From NCBI GenBank assembly GCA_030068145.1, contig JAPJBO010000685.1:62000-125999 (forward strand): 64,000 nucleotides of DNA. The letters run 5' to 3'. A program made the position numbers and the translations under genes. Below the pieces are notes generated by a model. That model made no database searches, had not been told where the DNA came from, and worked only from the letters and a program-made list of their open reading frames with translations. This document shows, one piece after another, positions 52,091 to 63,889 of this stretch. How positions within the stretch are numbered: the stretch's first letter is position 1; the number at the start of each line of letters is the position of its first letter. This DNA is from Diplonema papillatum. Its lineage: Eukaryota > Euglenozoa > Diplonemea > Diplonemida > Diplonemidae.

Positions 52091-52502
52091 ACAGGGGGCT
52101 AGTCCCTCAAGGTTTCATACCCCACTTTGGGAGCCGTACACTCCCCTTTTACCACTTTCTATTTTGCATCCCTTTCCTAGATGACATCTTCCTCGAAGAA
52201 GACTTGCTGCTAGCATCAACCATGCATGAGAGCAGTGCTCTGCCTAGACATTAAACTAAGATTTTCCCCCTTTACTTGGGGAGGCTGCCAGTTACGAATT
52301 TTCAATATTGCGTAGTGTGGTCCTGGCACTGCTGACTTTGATTCGGTCCCCGGTTTGGAACTGAACCTGTCACTGATTCATCCATCGATTCTGTGACCGA
52401 TTCTGTTTCTTTTCCCAGGTGTGTGTGCGCCACCGTTTCTTTCACCGATTCTGACAGTGTTGCAGTATCACCAATCGACCAACCCTCAACAAAAAATGAC
52501 AG

Positions 52503-53053
52503 GCCACACGAAGGACTGCGTGTGCCTTCTGCTCGAAGAGGAGAACTCGATCTTCACCAGCGACATCGTCCTCGGGACCGGAAGCAGCCATTTCAGCGAC
52601 CTCAGTGAGTACATGGCGTCTCTGTCGACCCTTCTCGACATTTCACGGTCCGGAACTGGGCAGTGCCGGCTGTACCCATCGCACGGTCCTGTGATCGCCG
52701 ACGGTGAGGCGAAGATAAAAGAGTACATATCGCACCGCAACAAGCGCGATGAAGAGCTAATCGACCTTGTCGGCAAACACGGCGCCACGCCCATGCTGGC
52801 CATGGACCTCGTCCAGCAGATGTACCAGAACGTCCCCGCTGACTTCCATAAAGCGGCTGAGTCCAATGTCATCCTTCACCTGCTGCGCCTCGAGAAGCGA
52901 GGGCTGGTGGCTGCCGTGCGAGAACCCGGAAGCGACGCTTCCCCGCACTCTCTCGGCGGTCAAACGCCCCCGGAGGAGTTGCACGACATCATGCACCTCG
53001 TCCTCCCCAACCTGAAGACCAAGTGGCATGCCAAGACGACCTCGCCTTTGTGA
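52503..53053 (+). CDS. LACTB2: LACTB2-like metallo-beta-lactamase, exon 2
   Basis: After AAATGACAG two bases complete Gly, giving HTPGHTKDCVCLLLEEENSI across the splice, then FTSDIVLGTGSSHFSDLSEY, LYPSHGPVI, KIKEYISHRNKRDEEL and the winged-helix-like C-terminus LHLLRLEKRGLVAA, ending at TGA 53051-53053. The metal ligands His (HTPGH), Asp (TSD) and His (SHG) are all present. The pattern EEEN-x-IF-x-(S/G)D and ISHRN is characteristic of LACTB2. Confidence 0.93.
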
Positions 53054-53089
53054 ACTAAAGCCACACGCATGCTGGCTGTAACTTCCTAC

Positions 53090-54060
53090 AGCGGCCAACG
53101 TAATCTTGCGCCTGCTGCGCCTTGAGAAACAAGGGCTGGTCTCTGCCGAGGCATCCTCGCACTCTCTCGGCGGTTAAAACACCCCCTCCGGAAGAGTTGC
53201 ACGACGCCACGCACCTACTCCGCCTTGAGAACTTGAGCCGGCCGTACCTGGTTCAGGAGATGTACAAAAACGTCCAGCTGACCTCCTAAAGCGGGTCCAA
53301 CGTAATCTTGCGCCTGCGGCGCTAGAGAAACAAGGGCTGGTCTCTGCCGAGGCATCCTCGCACTCTCTCGGAGGTCAAACGCCTCGGAGGAGTTTCACGA
53401 CATCATGCACTCCGTCCTCCCCAACCTGAAGACCAAGTGACATGCCATGACGGCCTCGCCTTTGTGAACTAGAGCCACACGCATGCTGGCTGTACCTGGT
53501 CCAGGAGATGTACAAAAACGTCCAGCTAACTTCCCACAGCGGGTCCAACGCAATCTTGCGCCTGCTGCGCCTTGAGAAACAAGGGCTGGTCTCTGCCGAG
53601 GCTTCCCCGCACTCTCTCAGCGGTTGAAAGACCCCCTCCGGAAGAGTTGCACGACGCCACGCACCTACTTCGCCTTGGGAACCTCAGCCACACGCATGCT
53701 GGCCGTACCTGGTTCAGGAGATGTACGAGAACGTCCGGCTGACTTCCTAAAGGGGGTCCAACGTAATCTTGCGCCTGCGGCGCCTTGAGAAACAAGGGCT
53801 GGTCTCTGCCGAGGCATCCTCGCACTCTCTCGGCGGTTAAAACACCGCCTCGGAAGAGTTGCACGACTCCACGCCCGTCGTCGTCCCCAACCTGAAGACC
53901 AAGTGGCGTGCCAAGACCACTTCGCCTTGTGAACGCATGCTAGCTGCACCTGGTCCAGGCGACATGTAAACACGTCAGGCTGGCTCCCTAAAGGGGGTCC
54001 ACCGAGAAGCAAGGGCTGGTCTCTGCCGAGGCTTCCTCGCACTCTCTCGATGGTTCCACA
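53090..54060 (+). pseudogene. Decayed copies of the LACTB2-like last exon
   Basis: At least four tandem imperfect pieces of the 3' part of exon 2. Markers: ACCTGGT(T/C)CAGGAGATGTAC (53249, 53498, 53706, 53948), CTGCGCCTTGAGAAACAAGGGCT-type (53117 and on), GGAAGAGTTGCACGACGCC, and ACCAAGTGGCGTGCCAAGAC. Stops and deletions are frequent, so none codes for a protein. All copies lie downstream of the real exon. Confidence 0.8.
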
Positions 54061-54689
54061 CGCAGCGACTCCTGAGCAAGCGCGTTGGAATACCTGCCAT
54101 CCGTACCTTCCTTTTCCATATCGAAGCAGTTTTGTGTGCTGAGACCCTCGGCATGGCACAGCGGACTGCAGCGGCAGCTCAGCACTTCCAAGGCAATTCA
54201 GCGCTGGCCACAGAAGAGATCGTCAGAGTAGCCCTCCAAATACACACCCATGGGTCGGAAAGTGCGTAGCGGCAACACTCAGCACTCTCAAGGCAATCCA
54301 GCGCTGGCTACAGCATTATACGCGCATGATCGGAAAGTGACACCCGGCGAAGAACGTGCTCGCGTCGCTACCGACTTGCCGTGGGTTCCAAACGTACCTC
54401 ATGCCGGGACTACGAAACGCACGGTACGACTTCCAGGAGCATACAGTGCGTTGAGAGTGTCCCGGTCAACCTGCGCTCTCCTCTCGCTTCTTCTTCTTGC
54501 TCTTCTACCACGACACGGCGAAGGGCTGTGCACCCCCCTTGGTTGTCGCCGATCCGGCTTGTTTCGCCCCTTCCTTGTTGAAACCGTGCAAATCCTGCAG
54601 AAAATCGTTGGCTAGACCTCTTGAGCTCACGTGCGGGCCGGTCAAGTAGGCAAACGAGATTATCAAGGCGACGCATGCGCTGCGCACAA

Positions 54690-55290
54690 GCCCGTAGACG
54701 GCTACCCGAAGGCACTTGCAACCCTGCAAACCCTTCAGGGAATTTTTGACTAAACCTCTTGAGTTCACGCGCAATCAACGGGCTAGGTTGCCGAACCAAC
54801 GCATCAAGCGTGAAGTACCTGGGGCATGACGCATGCGCTGCGCACAAGCCCGTAGACGGCTACCCGAAGGCACTTGCCAACCCTGCAAACCCTTCAAGGT
54901 TGCCGAACCAACGCATCAAGCGTGAAGTACCTGGGGCATGACGCATGCGCTGCGCACAAGCCCGTAGACGGCTACCCGAAGGCACTTGCCAACCCTGCAA
55001 ACCCTTCGGGGATTTGTTGACTAAACCTCTTGAGTTCACGCGCAATCAACGGGCTAGGTTGCCGAACCAACGCATCAAGCGTGAAGTACCTGGGGCATGA
55101 CGCATGCGCTGCGCACAAGCCCGTAGACGGCTACCCGAAGGCACTTGCCAACCCTGCAAACCCTTCGGGGATTTGTTGACTAAACCTCTTGAGTTCACGC
55201 GCAATCAACGGGCTAGGTTGCCGAACCAACGCATCAAGCGTGAAGTACCTGGGGCATGACGCATGCGCTGCATACAAACCCGTAGAGACG
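54690..55290 (+). repeat. 161-bp tandem repeat, about four copies
   Basis: Unit starts CCCGTAGACGGCTACCCG (54691, 54851, 54960, 55121) and includes GCAATCAACGGGCTAGGTTG. One unit has a 52-bp deletion. Confidence 0.88.
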
Positions 55291-56174
55291 GCTAGCCGCA
55301 GCAGAGCACATGGGGGTTGTGGCAGTGAGCTGACGTCAGGCCAGCTTTGTGTAGAGGATCCAAATCTCGAAGGAAACATGTGTTGTCCCACGAAACACAG
55401 GTACCTCGGGCGTTCATGCCGGCGACAAACCTACTTGCCTAGCTTCACATATCAAGCTCCAACAACACAGGAAAGGAGAAAAAACTACACCCACACACCC
55501 ACACACAAAAAAACGACCTTTCTGCCTGTGTCACGCCGCGAAGAAGAGCGGGGGGGGGGGCACCGAAGCTGCGCCTTTCCACCCCTGAGGCAACATCCTA
55601 CACCTTGTGCCCACTTTTCGCCCCCCCACTCTTTCTTTCTGGGAAAGGGTGGGGGCGGGTCCGTCTCCTTCGCGGCACACTGTCGCGGCAACCCCGTCTT
55701 GTGCGTGCTGGCAAAATAAGTAACGCTAGCAATTCGTGGCGGCAGAAAATAGAGAAGAAAAAAGGGGTCGCAAGACACACTGTTCGTCCCTCGGTATCGG
55801 GACGGTAACACCAAAAACGAACGCCCTCAAAGGCAACTGACGGCGAATTTGGCCGGCAACACAAGTACACACAAAATAACCCACCATTCTGTACGGCCCC
55901 ATACATACGGAATCGTCGGAAACACACAGAAAAAGCAGAACAAAACACAGAAAGTCAAAACTACGAACACGGTAAACACACCCGCCCACCCCTAACTGCA
56001 CAAAGAGAATCCACCACAAGCCGAACGGAGACTTCAAAACTCGTCCGTGGCTTAGAGGACCGACGCGGGTGCTGAGCACATATTCCTTCCAAGCACGTCC
56101 TTTCCGCAATCCCCCGCTCTCTCAGGTCAAACGGAGACTTCAAAACAATCCGACGCTGGGAAGAGTGACCGACG
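55291..56174. other. Upstream region of the kinase gene
   Basis: No exon seen. It contains a copy of the segment CGCAAGACACACTGTTCG also found near 10090, low-complexity G and A runs, and family C pieces (ATTCCTTCCAAGCACGTCC near 56085) shortly before the start codon. The sequence GGTCAAACGGAGACTTCAAAAC is present at 56123 and nearly at 56020. Confidence 0.45.
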
Positions 56175-59100
56175 ATGCGGGGCGCGGATGACCCGACCGC
56201 GTCGGGGATTCCATCTCCACGCTCGTCGTTCCGCCCTGTGCCGAGGCGGCGGAAGGCCAGCGCGGCTGTGATGCCGGCCGGGGCTCCTGCCGACGACTCC
56301 GCGGCGGCGCTCGTCGAGAACAGCCGGCTGCAAGGCTGCGCGATCCTCTGCCAGTGCTGCCTCCTCTTCGCCAGCGGCGTGTTCGTGCCCTTCGTCAGCG
56401 TTTCTTCGCCCGGGTCGGACTCCGCCACCACCACAACCGCCTACTGCGGCGGCATTGTGTGCTACCCCGGGGGCAAAGGGGTCTTCGATGTATTGCACGG
56501 GCATCCTGCACTCGCCTGCTGCATCCTGGTCGCCATCACCTCTCTGGTAGGCTCTGTCTCCGCACTGTTGCGCCTCGGCGTCCTCCTGGGAAAGCCCAGC
56601 TCGCGGGCTAGCAGCAGCATCCTCGGGTGGAAGGTGCTGCTCCTCTTCGTGCTCTGCTCGCTGATCTCCGGGCTCTCCGCCGGCGCGGTCACGGGGGACC
56701 GCACGAAGCCGGCCGCTGGGATATTCCTCCTTTGGGTCCCGGCGGTTGTCTGGCTTCCGGTTGTCGCTTATTCGCTGTTCAAGAAGCGCGCCTGCTCAGC
56801 CCCAAGGGGGGGTCCTCCGGCCAGCGGCGGAGCCGCGTACAGAGAGCAGTGCCCGGACGACGCGTTCGGGGCGGGTGGGGATGACGTCGAAAAGGGGTCC
56901 GGACACGACTCGATTCTGGGGGCGAGCGGCGGCTCGCAGATGCCGCCGCCGCCGCCGCGGCCGGCGGCGCCGATCCAAGCGGCGGCGACGGAGGAGACGG
57001 ACAGTTCGACGCCTTCTGACGATGGGTTGTGCCTCTCGCACCCCCCGCACGCACCTACCCACCACCAGGCGCCAAGGTCCACGAGGACGGCGACCTTCGC
57101 AGAGTTGCCGAATGTAGCGTCCACGGGAGAGTTGACGCCGGAAGCGCCGCCGCCGGTTGGTGGTGCGCAGCCGCCGCTTTGGCACTCTCCGTCGGCGGCG
57201 CTGTCGAGCAGTAGCAACGGGTTGCTGTCGCCGTTCGCCAGCACCGAGGCACCCGGGTCCCCGGGGTCAGACCAGAACTCCGCGGGGCTCGACGAGCGGG
57301 GGTCATCGTTCGCGCTGACGATGCGGACGATGTCCGTGAACATGCCGGGGAGGCACGGGCGGCGGCGGTCGACGCACGCATCGATATCGGCGTTCGACAT
57401 CGAGCACGAGACCAGCATCGACATCCCGCATTCCCGAGATCGCGCGAAGTCGATCTCCCGGCGCGCCAACTCGCCCATGCCCGGCGAAGAGGACCGCGCG
57501 ACCCACTTCCTCCTCATGGACATGAACGGCGGAGAGGTCGGGTCCCCCCGAAAAACGCCCCTCCCGGCCCCTCCGTCCGGCGCCGGGCTGTCTCGGGCGC
57601 GCGCGGCGAACGGATTTCTCGACGGCCCGCCCCACACGTTTGGAGGCAGCGCGTACAGCTTCGGAAGCGGGTCGAGCGACGTGATGTCACCGCGAATGGG
57701 GTCTAGAGGGTCGGTTTCGAAGAGCCCGGGGATGGACGGCATCCCGGACAGCGCGTCACTGACCCTGTCGATGTCCGCGAGCAATTCGAGCAGAGGGGAC
57801 TTCTGGGGGTATGGGAGGAGCATGACGGACATGGACCTGATGCAGCGGCAAGCGTCGCTGCCGGAGGGCGTTGCCTTCGAGCGGCGGATGAGCTCTGCGA
57901 TCAACCTGCGGCAGAAGGAGCTCGAAGCCCTGCAGCGGGAAGCCGCACGCTCCCCGTCCACCCGGCTGACACAGTCTCCCCCCGCGCACAAACCGCTCGT
58001 CTCCTCCCTGCGCCCGCTGTCCCGCACCGCGTCGCCACCCTCGAGGGGGTCTCTCTCCCCGAAGCCCGTGTCCCCGATCCCCGAAGACTTGGTGGTGAGC
58101 GGATCAGCGATATCCCCAGTGAACAAAGCGTGGCTCGCGAAGACCTGCGCGCTGCCGCTGCCGAGCGGCGCCGGTTGCCCGCCCAAGGCGGCCAACCTCG
58201 GGGGTGAGCAGCCGCCACCCGCGGAAGCGGGCGTGGCGGGTGAGCCACACCCTGTGGAGGTGGGGAGGGAGCCGGCCGTGGGCAGCGAGGAGAAGGGGGG
58301 CAGGCAGCAGGTGGATAGAGGGACGCGGGGCGGCGCGTTCTCGTCGCCGGAGGACGGGGCCGCGGTACACCGCAACGGGAGCAACCCGTTGGGGTTGTCG
58401 TCTCCGAGGGCGCCGCAGGCGAGCCCGGTGGGGACGGGGTTCAGCAGCCACAGCGCTGCGGGGTCGACGGGATCGGGGGGGGAGGAGGTCCACCGGTTGA
58501 GTCCTAGGGTGGCGTTCCGGAAGGCGCCGCCGCTGGGTGGGCACGCGCGGCTCTCACGCATCGAGTCGCCGAGGATGGCGTGTCGTCGGCAGAGCGGGCA
58601 GACCGGGAGCAACGCTTCCTCCCCGCTGCTGCAGACCGAAGGGTCGAGCGCCGCGCCCAGCCCGCCCGACGGCACCCTCAGCCCCATGGACCTCCCCCCG
58701 TCCACCCTCTCCCGCGAGCCCGGCTCCGGCACGCCGCACTCCGGCAGCCACCCGCCCCACCACCAGCACGTGCCCCTCGCCCTCATCACGACCCCCGTCT
58801 CCGGCCCCGCCGCCTTTCCGTCCTTCAAAGCCCCCGTGGGCGGCAAGCCCAAGCCGGCCGCCCCGTTTGCGGCGCCGCCGCGGAAGCAGTCGTACTCGTC
58901 GTTTCGCTCGCTCGAATCGGAGCTGCCGCGGCAGGGGTCGTTCAACACCATCCGTTCGATGGCGTCGCGGTTGGAGGACGACAGCTCGGTGATCTCCGGC
59001 GCGCTGGAACTCATCGCTGTCGCCGACACCCGCCACGTGCGGAAGTCGACCACAGCGGACGGCATCCGGCTCCTCAACGACTACGAGATCCTCCGCGACC

Positions 59101-60203
59101 TGGGTTCGGGCTCCTTCTCGAAGGTCCGGCTGTGCCGCGATCGGCGGACGGGCGAGTACCGGGCGATGAAGATCGTGAAAAAAAGCTTGATGCGCAACCT
59201 CGGCCGGCTCGGCGGCCGCGGCGCGATCACGGCGACCGCCCTGCAGAAGGTCAAGCAGGAGATCGCTATCATGAAGAAGATCCGCCACAAGAACCTGGTC
59301 ACCCTGTACGAGGTCATCGACGACCCAGACACCGACAAGCTGATCCTCGTGATGGAAAACGTCGCGCGGGGTTGCGTTGGCAAGGTGGACGTCCACACCG
59401 GGTTGCTGACGACGCCCACCCTGACGGAGGAGCAGCTGCGGAAAATGCTCGCCGGCGTGGTGCAAGGCCTCCGCTACCTCCACCGGTGCCGCGTCCTGCA
59501 CCGCGACGTCAAACCCGAGAACATCTTGATCAACTCCGACGGGACCGCGAAGTTAACCGACTTCGGGGTGTCCCATGTGTGGCAAGTCCGCCACGGTGAC
59601 ACGATCAAGCACACCGAAGGCACCCCCGTTTACTTCCCGCCGGAGGCGCTCAACGGCGGGGATTTCAGAGGAATCCCGGCTGACACCTGGGCGCTCGGGG
59701 TCACGTGCTACGTGCTGACCCTGGGCAAGCTGCCGTTCCACGCGGCGAGTCGGAACACCCTGCACGAGGCTATCTTGAAGCAGCCGGTGCTGCTCCCCAG
59801 GACGTTGGACGCGTCGCTGGCGGACCTGGTGACCAGGATGCTCCGGAAGGACCACCGGGCCCGGCCGAGCCCGAAGGACATCCGCAACCACGGGTTTATC
59901 TCCGGACGTGAGGCGTCGGCGATATCCTCGGCCGAGTGCAGCTCCGGTCCCGGCACCGCGACGACCGACTCACCGATGGCGGCCGCGGACGCGGGAGGGG
60001 GCGGCTTCGCCGCGCACAAGTCGACGAGCATGGAGGACAGCGTTTCCCACTCGCACGACGGGAGCTTCGGGTCCGATCCACTCGCTGTCACGGAGAACGA
60101 GGTCGACAACGCCATCGCATCCATCTGCCCGCAGCCGCTCGTCGAGTTCGGCTCGGAGCAGACGCGAAGGTCCTCGGTGTCCTCCGTCCCAACAACGCCG
60201 TGA
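56175..60203 (+). CDS. CaMKK-like serine/threonine kinase with four-helix membrane N-terminus
   Basis: Single exon, ATG 56175, 1342 residues. Residues about 53-76, 112-138, 152-172 and 180-202 are hydrophobic helices with a Cys-containing loop (C91, C96) between the first two; the topology recalls claudin or amastin proteins. Residues about 210-960 are Ser/Pro-rich and disordered. The kinase domain (about 966-1243) has GSGSFSKV, AMKIVKK, HRDVKPEN (His 1109), DFGVSH (Asp 1129), PPEA and DTWALGVT. KVKQEIAIMKKIRHKNLV and EVIDDPDTDKLILVMENV match CaMKK/LKB1-type kinases, with a Gly/Arg-rich insert after the lysine as in CaMKK. It probably phosphorylates AMPK/SnRK-type kinases at a membrane; no calmodulin site was confirmed. 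Tail acidic and Ser-rich. Confidence 0.9.
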   Translation: MRGADDPTASGIPSPRSSFRPVPRRRKASAAVMPAGAPADDSAAALVENSRLQGCAILCQCCLLFASGVFVPFVSVSSPGSDSATTTTAYCGGIVCYPGGKGVFDVLHGHPALACCILVAITSLVGSVSALLRLGVLLGKPSSRASSSILGWKVLLLFVLCSLISGLSAGAVTGDRTKPAAGIFLLWVPAVVWLPVVAYSLFKKRACSAPRGGPPASGGAAYREQCPDDAFGAGGDDVEKGSGHDSILGASGGSQMPPPPPRPAAPIQAAATEETDSSTPSDDGLCLSHPPHAPTHHQAPRSTRTATFAELPNVASTGELTPEAPPPVGGAQPPLWHSPSAALSSSSNGLLSPFASTEAPGSPGSDQNSAGLDERGSSFALTMRTMSVNMPGRHGRRRSTHASISAFDIEHETSIDIPHSRDRAKSISRRANSPMPGEEDRATHFLLMDMNGGEVGSPRKTPLPAPPSGAGLSRARAANGFLDGPPHTFGGSAYSFGSGSSDVMSPRMGSRGSVSKSPGMDGIPDSASLTLSMSASNSSRGDFWGYGRSMTDMDLMQRQASLPEGVAFERRMSSAINLRQKELEALQREAARSPSTRLTQSPPAHKPLVSSLRPLSRTASPPSRGSLSPKPVSPIPEDLVVSGSAISPVNKAWLAKTCALPLPSGAGCPPKAANLGGEQPPPAEAGVAGEPHPVEVGREPAVGSEEKGGRQQVDRGTRGGAFSSPEDGAAVHRNGSNPLGLSSPRAPQASPVGTGFSSHSAAGSTGSGGEEVHRLSPRVAFRKAPPLGGHARLSRIESPRMACRRQSGQTGSNASSPLLQTEGSSAAPSPPDGTLSPMDLPPSTLSREPGSGTPHSGSHPPHHQHVPLALITTPVSGPAAFPSFKAPVGGKPKPAAPFAAPPRKQSYSSFRSLESELPRQGSFNTIRSMASRLEDDSSVISGALELIAVADTRHVRKSTTADGIRLLNDYEILRDLGSGSFSKVRLCRDRRTGEYRAMKIVKKSLMRNLGRLGGRGAITATALQKVKQEIAIMKKIRHKNLVTLYEVIDDPDTDKLILVMENVARGCVGKVDVHTGLLTTPTLTEEQLRKMLAGVVQGLRYLHRCRVLHRDVKPENILINSDGTAKLTDFGVSHVWQVRHGDTIKHTEGTPVYFPPEALNGGDFRGIPADTWALGVTCYVLTLGKLPFHAASRNTLHEAILKQPVLLPRTLDASLADLVTRMLRKDHRARPSPKDIRNHGFISGREASAISSAECSSGPGTATTDSPMAAADAGGGGFAAHKSTSMEDSVSHSHDGSFGSDPLAVTENEVDNAIASICPQPLVEFGSEQTRRSSVSSVPTTP

Positions 60204-61339
60204 CTGTCATATGCGTCGTCGTAGTTGCTCGGTATAGGCGATTGATCGAGGGTATTCTCTGCCTACCAGGGTTCCTCTGTGCTGTCCTCGGTGTAGTGAT
60301 TAATCGAGGGAATTCCACCAGGATTCCTCGGTACTGGCTGGGCGGAGGCATCGTGCACAAATAAGGGACCGCCAATACCCGCAAGCAGGTCTCCGACCAA
60401 AGACAGGGAAAAGTGTGTCACCATTCCAAAGTTAGCCAAGTAAGCCATGGCATGGGAACAGCTTGGCTTTGGCCAACACCCTTGGCGATAGTTCGATTGA
60501 AGGAAGCTCCGTGCACAATCAAAGGTCCGATTCTAGCAAGCAGGTAGATTCGTGACCCATCACGCTTTTGACCGGCTCAAAAACAATGCCTCTGCGTTCG
60601 ATCGATGACGAGGACAAGGGTTGAGACACTGTGCAATCAAAAGTTAGCTACCATGCAAACACTTAGCGATTTGGCGCTCTCACCAGGCTCCCCCGTGACC
60701 GTCTTGACCCGAACTAATACCTGTCCGAGAATAGGGACACCATGCGCAATCAAATCAGAACACCGTGCGGTGAAAAAAGCTCGATATTCGTAGAGCTCAA
60801 GCAACCTTTCAAGACGGGGGAACGGAAGAAATTAGCCAACCCACCCTTGCGTGTGGGTTTATACCGCCACATGTGGCTGACGAGAAATCGCCACGAACGC
60901 AGCAGGCTGCTTTGACCCGCCGTTGGCTTTCTTCCGGGTTACTCCCTTACCCTCTCTCCCAGGACAAAAAAAGCAAGACGGACACACAGTTTGCGGGATC
61001 ACCATCTCCACTGGTTAAATATACTGCAGGTTTCTTTCCGCCGCTTCGAGTCATTTCTTGCCAGACCGACCTAGGTTTTTTTCTAGGATCCAGCGGAGTG
61101 TGCGCGAACAGCCGGCTTGCCAGCTGATCAAATTTCGAGCCCTTTTTTTACCGGCAGACTCGTACAAAATCAGCCGATTTTCAACAGTGTAAAGCTTTGG
61201 CTATGCCGCTCAATCAGCTTGATGCACCGGCAAGATGTTGTCGTAAACCCCTTTCTGATCGGCAGACCTTCCAAAAATCAGCCGGCTGAATATCAGCCGG
61301 TCAGTTTTTCAAGAATTTCTTTTTTTTGTATAACTTAAC
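60204..61339. other. Region downstream of the kinase, no gene
   Basis: Degenerate repeats (ATTGATCGAGGGTATTC / ATTAATCGAGGGAATTC near 60240 and 60300; TGTGCAATCAAAAG and CATGCGCAATCAAA; AATCAGCCG near 61170 and 61277). No exon is supported. Confidence 0.45.
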
Positions 61340-61470
61340 AGTATAAGCACCTGCTTTGTAGGAAATGCTTGAGGAGACTGCCAGTTGCAATAGATCAAAG
61401 GAGGTAAATGTTGCTGTAGCCCACACGAAACACAGGTAAATCTGGGTTTAGTGGCGGGCGTAAGCGTTCA
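61340..61470 (+). mobile_element. Family A element, left half
   Basis: GCACCTGCTTTGTAGGAAAT to GGGCGTAAGCGTTCAACG, then the element ends. Right arm lost. Confidence 0.65.
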
Positions 61471-61856
61471 ACGAATCAACCGCTTTTTTCCTCAGCGCGA
61501 ACACTGGGATCCAGGGGATGTGACTGTAGTAAAAGTCAACTCTGGTCCGTCTGTGAAGTATGACCCTATAAAGTATCTTTCTGTTCCTTCCCACACCCTC
61601 GCTAAACCAAGCGTGCTGTGGCGGATGAATCAAGAAGCCCCCTCTCTCCGGCACCGTAGACCGGCACTGCCAGGATGTTTGGATCGTTTTAGGGCCTGGG
61701 TCTTTTTCCGAGCATGCACTCGGGAAGGGCCCTGTCGAGGGGTTTTGAGTATCACACACACACACACACACCACTCAGCTCCCGGCCGCAATGGTGTTAA
61801 CGGGAGACTCTAAACCACCGGACTTTTTAACCTCAAAAACAAAATGCTAATGATCA

Positions 61857-62020
61857 CCCGTTTTGTAGGAAATGCCGGTTGTGTTGTAGCCCCACACGAA
61901 GCACACAGGTAGAACTGGATGGGGTGCCGGGTGAGCGTTCAACCAACACAAAAAAGAAGACCTGCATTTGCAGTTTGTAGTTGTTTTGTTTCTCCCCTGT
62001 CTAGCCTCTGTCGATACAAA
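61857..62020 (+). mobile_element. Family A element, diverged copy
   Basis: CCCGTTTTGTAGGAAATGCC start with the left-arm stem deleted, interior with GTTGTAGCCCCACACGAAGC and GTTTGTAGTTGTTTTG, ending near CCTCTGTCGA. Confidence 0.55.
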
Positions 62021-62799
62021 ACGCACTGGGGGGATGCCGTCGAGTCTTTCCTTTATTTTTATTTTTTATTTTTAGCCACATGCCCCAACCGCCAGCATCA
62101 TGTACTTGATGCGACGCGGAACAAGTGCTGACAGCACCGCCCTGCGAATAGAGGGCCACAAAAGTGGCAAATCGACCGGTCGGGGGGTGCTTAGCAGCCA
62201 ACGGCCTGATGGCTGAACTGCACACCTAAGCAGGGCTGCATCCTCGTGTTGTAGCCTTGTTGTGTATAAGGCTTCGTGGGGGCCTGGTCAACCACATCAT
62301 CACAATAGGCGCAAACCTTTCTCGACAGTGATTGGACAGTCGGGATGCCGGGGGCGGGTCTCCATGAAGAAGAGAAAAGTAAAGCAAGACCTGCCCCCTG
62401 CGCCTGCTGTCTCCGGCTGCATCATTCGGCAGACGACACATACTACTACTACTACATTTAGCCACATGCAGGGACTTCTATGGGTCTGAGAGATTTGGCG
62501 GGAGTGCAGTAGTTGAAACTTGGGCAGTTGGAATGTTGCCTTTTGGCAGAAGTTTCCAACGCTTCTCGTCCCACGTTGGACACTGCTGTGTCATGCTCGC
62601 CCAGCCAGGTGCCAACTTGGCACTCGAGTAGACCTTAAACCTGACGACACTCTACAACGGATGTACAAGACGGCTCAAAATATCTGTGATCTGTGTACAA
62701 CCAGAGTAGCCACGACAGATGCGACGCCTTTATGAAGCAGAGGCTCAGAGAAAAACACCTTTTTAGGCCCTAGTTTTTTTGGGCTATTTATTTATTTTT

Positions 62800-63090
62800 A
62801 CATAAGCGCCAGCTTGAAAGGAAATGCTCGACGATGCTGCCCGACAAAGAACAGAAGGGATCCCAAGTGCTGTAACTACCGAACCACGTGTTGAACGGAC
62901 GTGAGGTCATGCGGGTCTACCCCTACACGACAAATCACACAAACACAACAGGTCAAAAAATCCTGAGTGAGAAAACAACACACGGTGGTGTAAGCGAAGA
63001 ACAAATCAGATTGTGTTTGTATTGTATTTGCCCCTTACCTCTATATTTCCCCCCTTCCATTCGGAGTCGAAGCAGCTACGTCGAGTATTT
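62800..63090 (+). mobile_element. Family F MITE-like element, complete copy
   Basis: Left arm AAATGCTCGACGATGCTGCC (62822-62841); right arm (63071-63090) read on the other strand is AAATACTCGACGTAGCTGCT. Interior differs from family A except for the outermost blocks. Confidence 0.7.
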
Positions 63091-63165
63091 TTTGCGTGCG
63101 TGCGTACAGATTTTTTGGGGGGGCGGGGACCAGAAACAAAAAAAAAAAAGTCAGAGCACCCTTAA

Positions 63166-63525
63166 CGGAAGACGACGAGAGGAAGCACCCTCAGGGCGCT
63201 GGAGACGGTCCCAGGGGCGGTGGACCTCCTGCTCGCGATCGTGAGAAGGTTGATACTGCCGAAGGGAACCCGCGTGCAGTGTAGACGGTGTTGCGAGTTG
63301 GCGACCGCAGAACACGTGCTGCTTGCCGACGACGACACACACAACGAAGTGTCGGACATCCGAAGCGCCACAACGCGTCGCCCGCCGGTGGTAAAAGAGC
63401 TCCTTGAAGACTTTGCGCTGAAGCACGGGCCGGCGGTACTACACGTCGCGAGACGCGTGAAAGCCCTGTGCGATGACCCGCTCGCCGCCCGATGGTCGAC
63501 GCTGATCACGACGTATTCGGTCTAA
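63166..63525 (+). pseudogene. Possible C-terminal fragment of a retroelement protein
   Basis: One frame reads TVPGAVDLLLAIVRRLILPK, VQCRRCCELATAEHVLLADD and a helical tail to TAA at 63523-63525. The C-x2-C then EHVLL spacing recalls the C-terminal finger of non-LTR RT proteins (compare CKHCGS...EKHVFWDC at 41.9 kb), but the final Cys is not present. No start codon or RT domain lies in the window. Could also be a host gene exon. Confidence 0.35.
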
Positions 63526-63889
63526 GAAGCCCGGCACCGAAATAGCCGATATGAGAAATGTGGACACTATCGAGAGCTTTAGTTTTATCTTTGCGAGCGG
63601 GACACCTAGTGGGCGAACGAGGCGGGACTACGAATTCTTCTTTTCTTATAGAGACGGCGCGAGACAAAAAAAGACGTTAACCCAAACAACTTCCGCCGGA
63701 AGAGAAATCTTGCCGAAAGGAATCAACTGCCTTCGGGTAGGCTAGTCTGACACTAGTTGTCGTCGGGAAAAAAAAGTCAGAGCACCCTTAACAGTAAACT
63801 TGGAGACGGCCCAAGTTTGCTATATACAAGCCCCTGGCCACATGCGATGTGTGAGGAAACTGAACCGCCCAAGTAGGACCTTCTGCCAA

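Noticed and set aside
56768-59077. 769-codon reverse ORF opposite the kinase
   Set aside because: Antisense of the Ser/Pro-rich linker; Gly/Pro/Ser-rich with no domain, and the forward frame is a clear protein.
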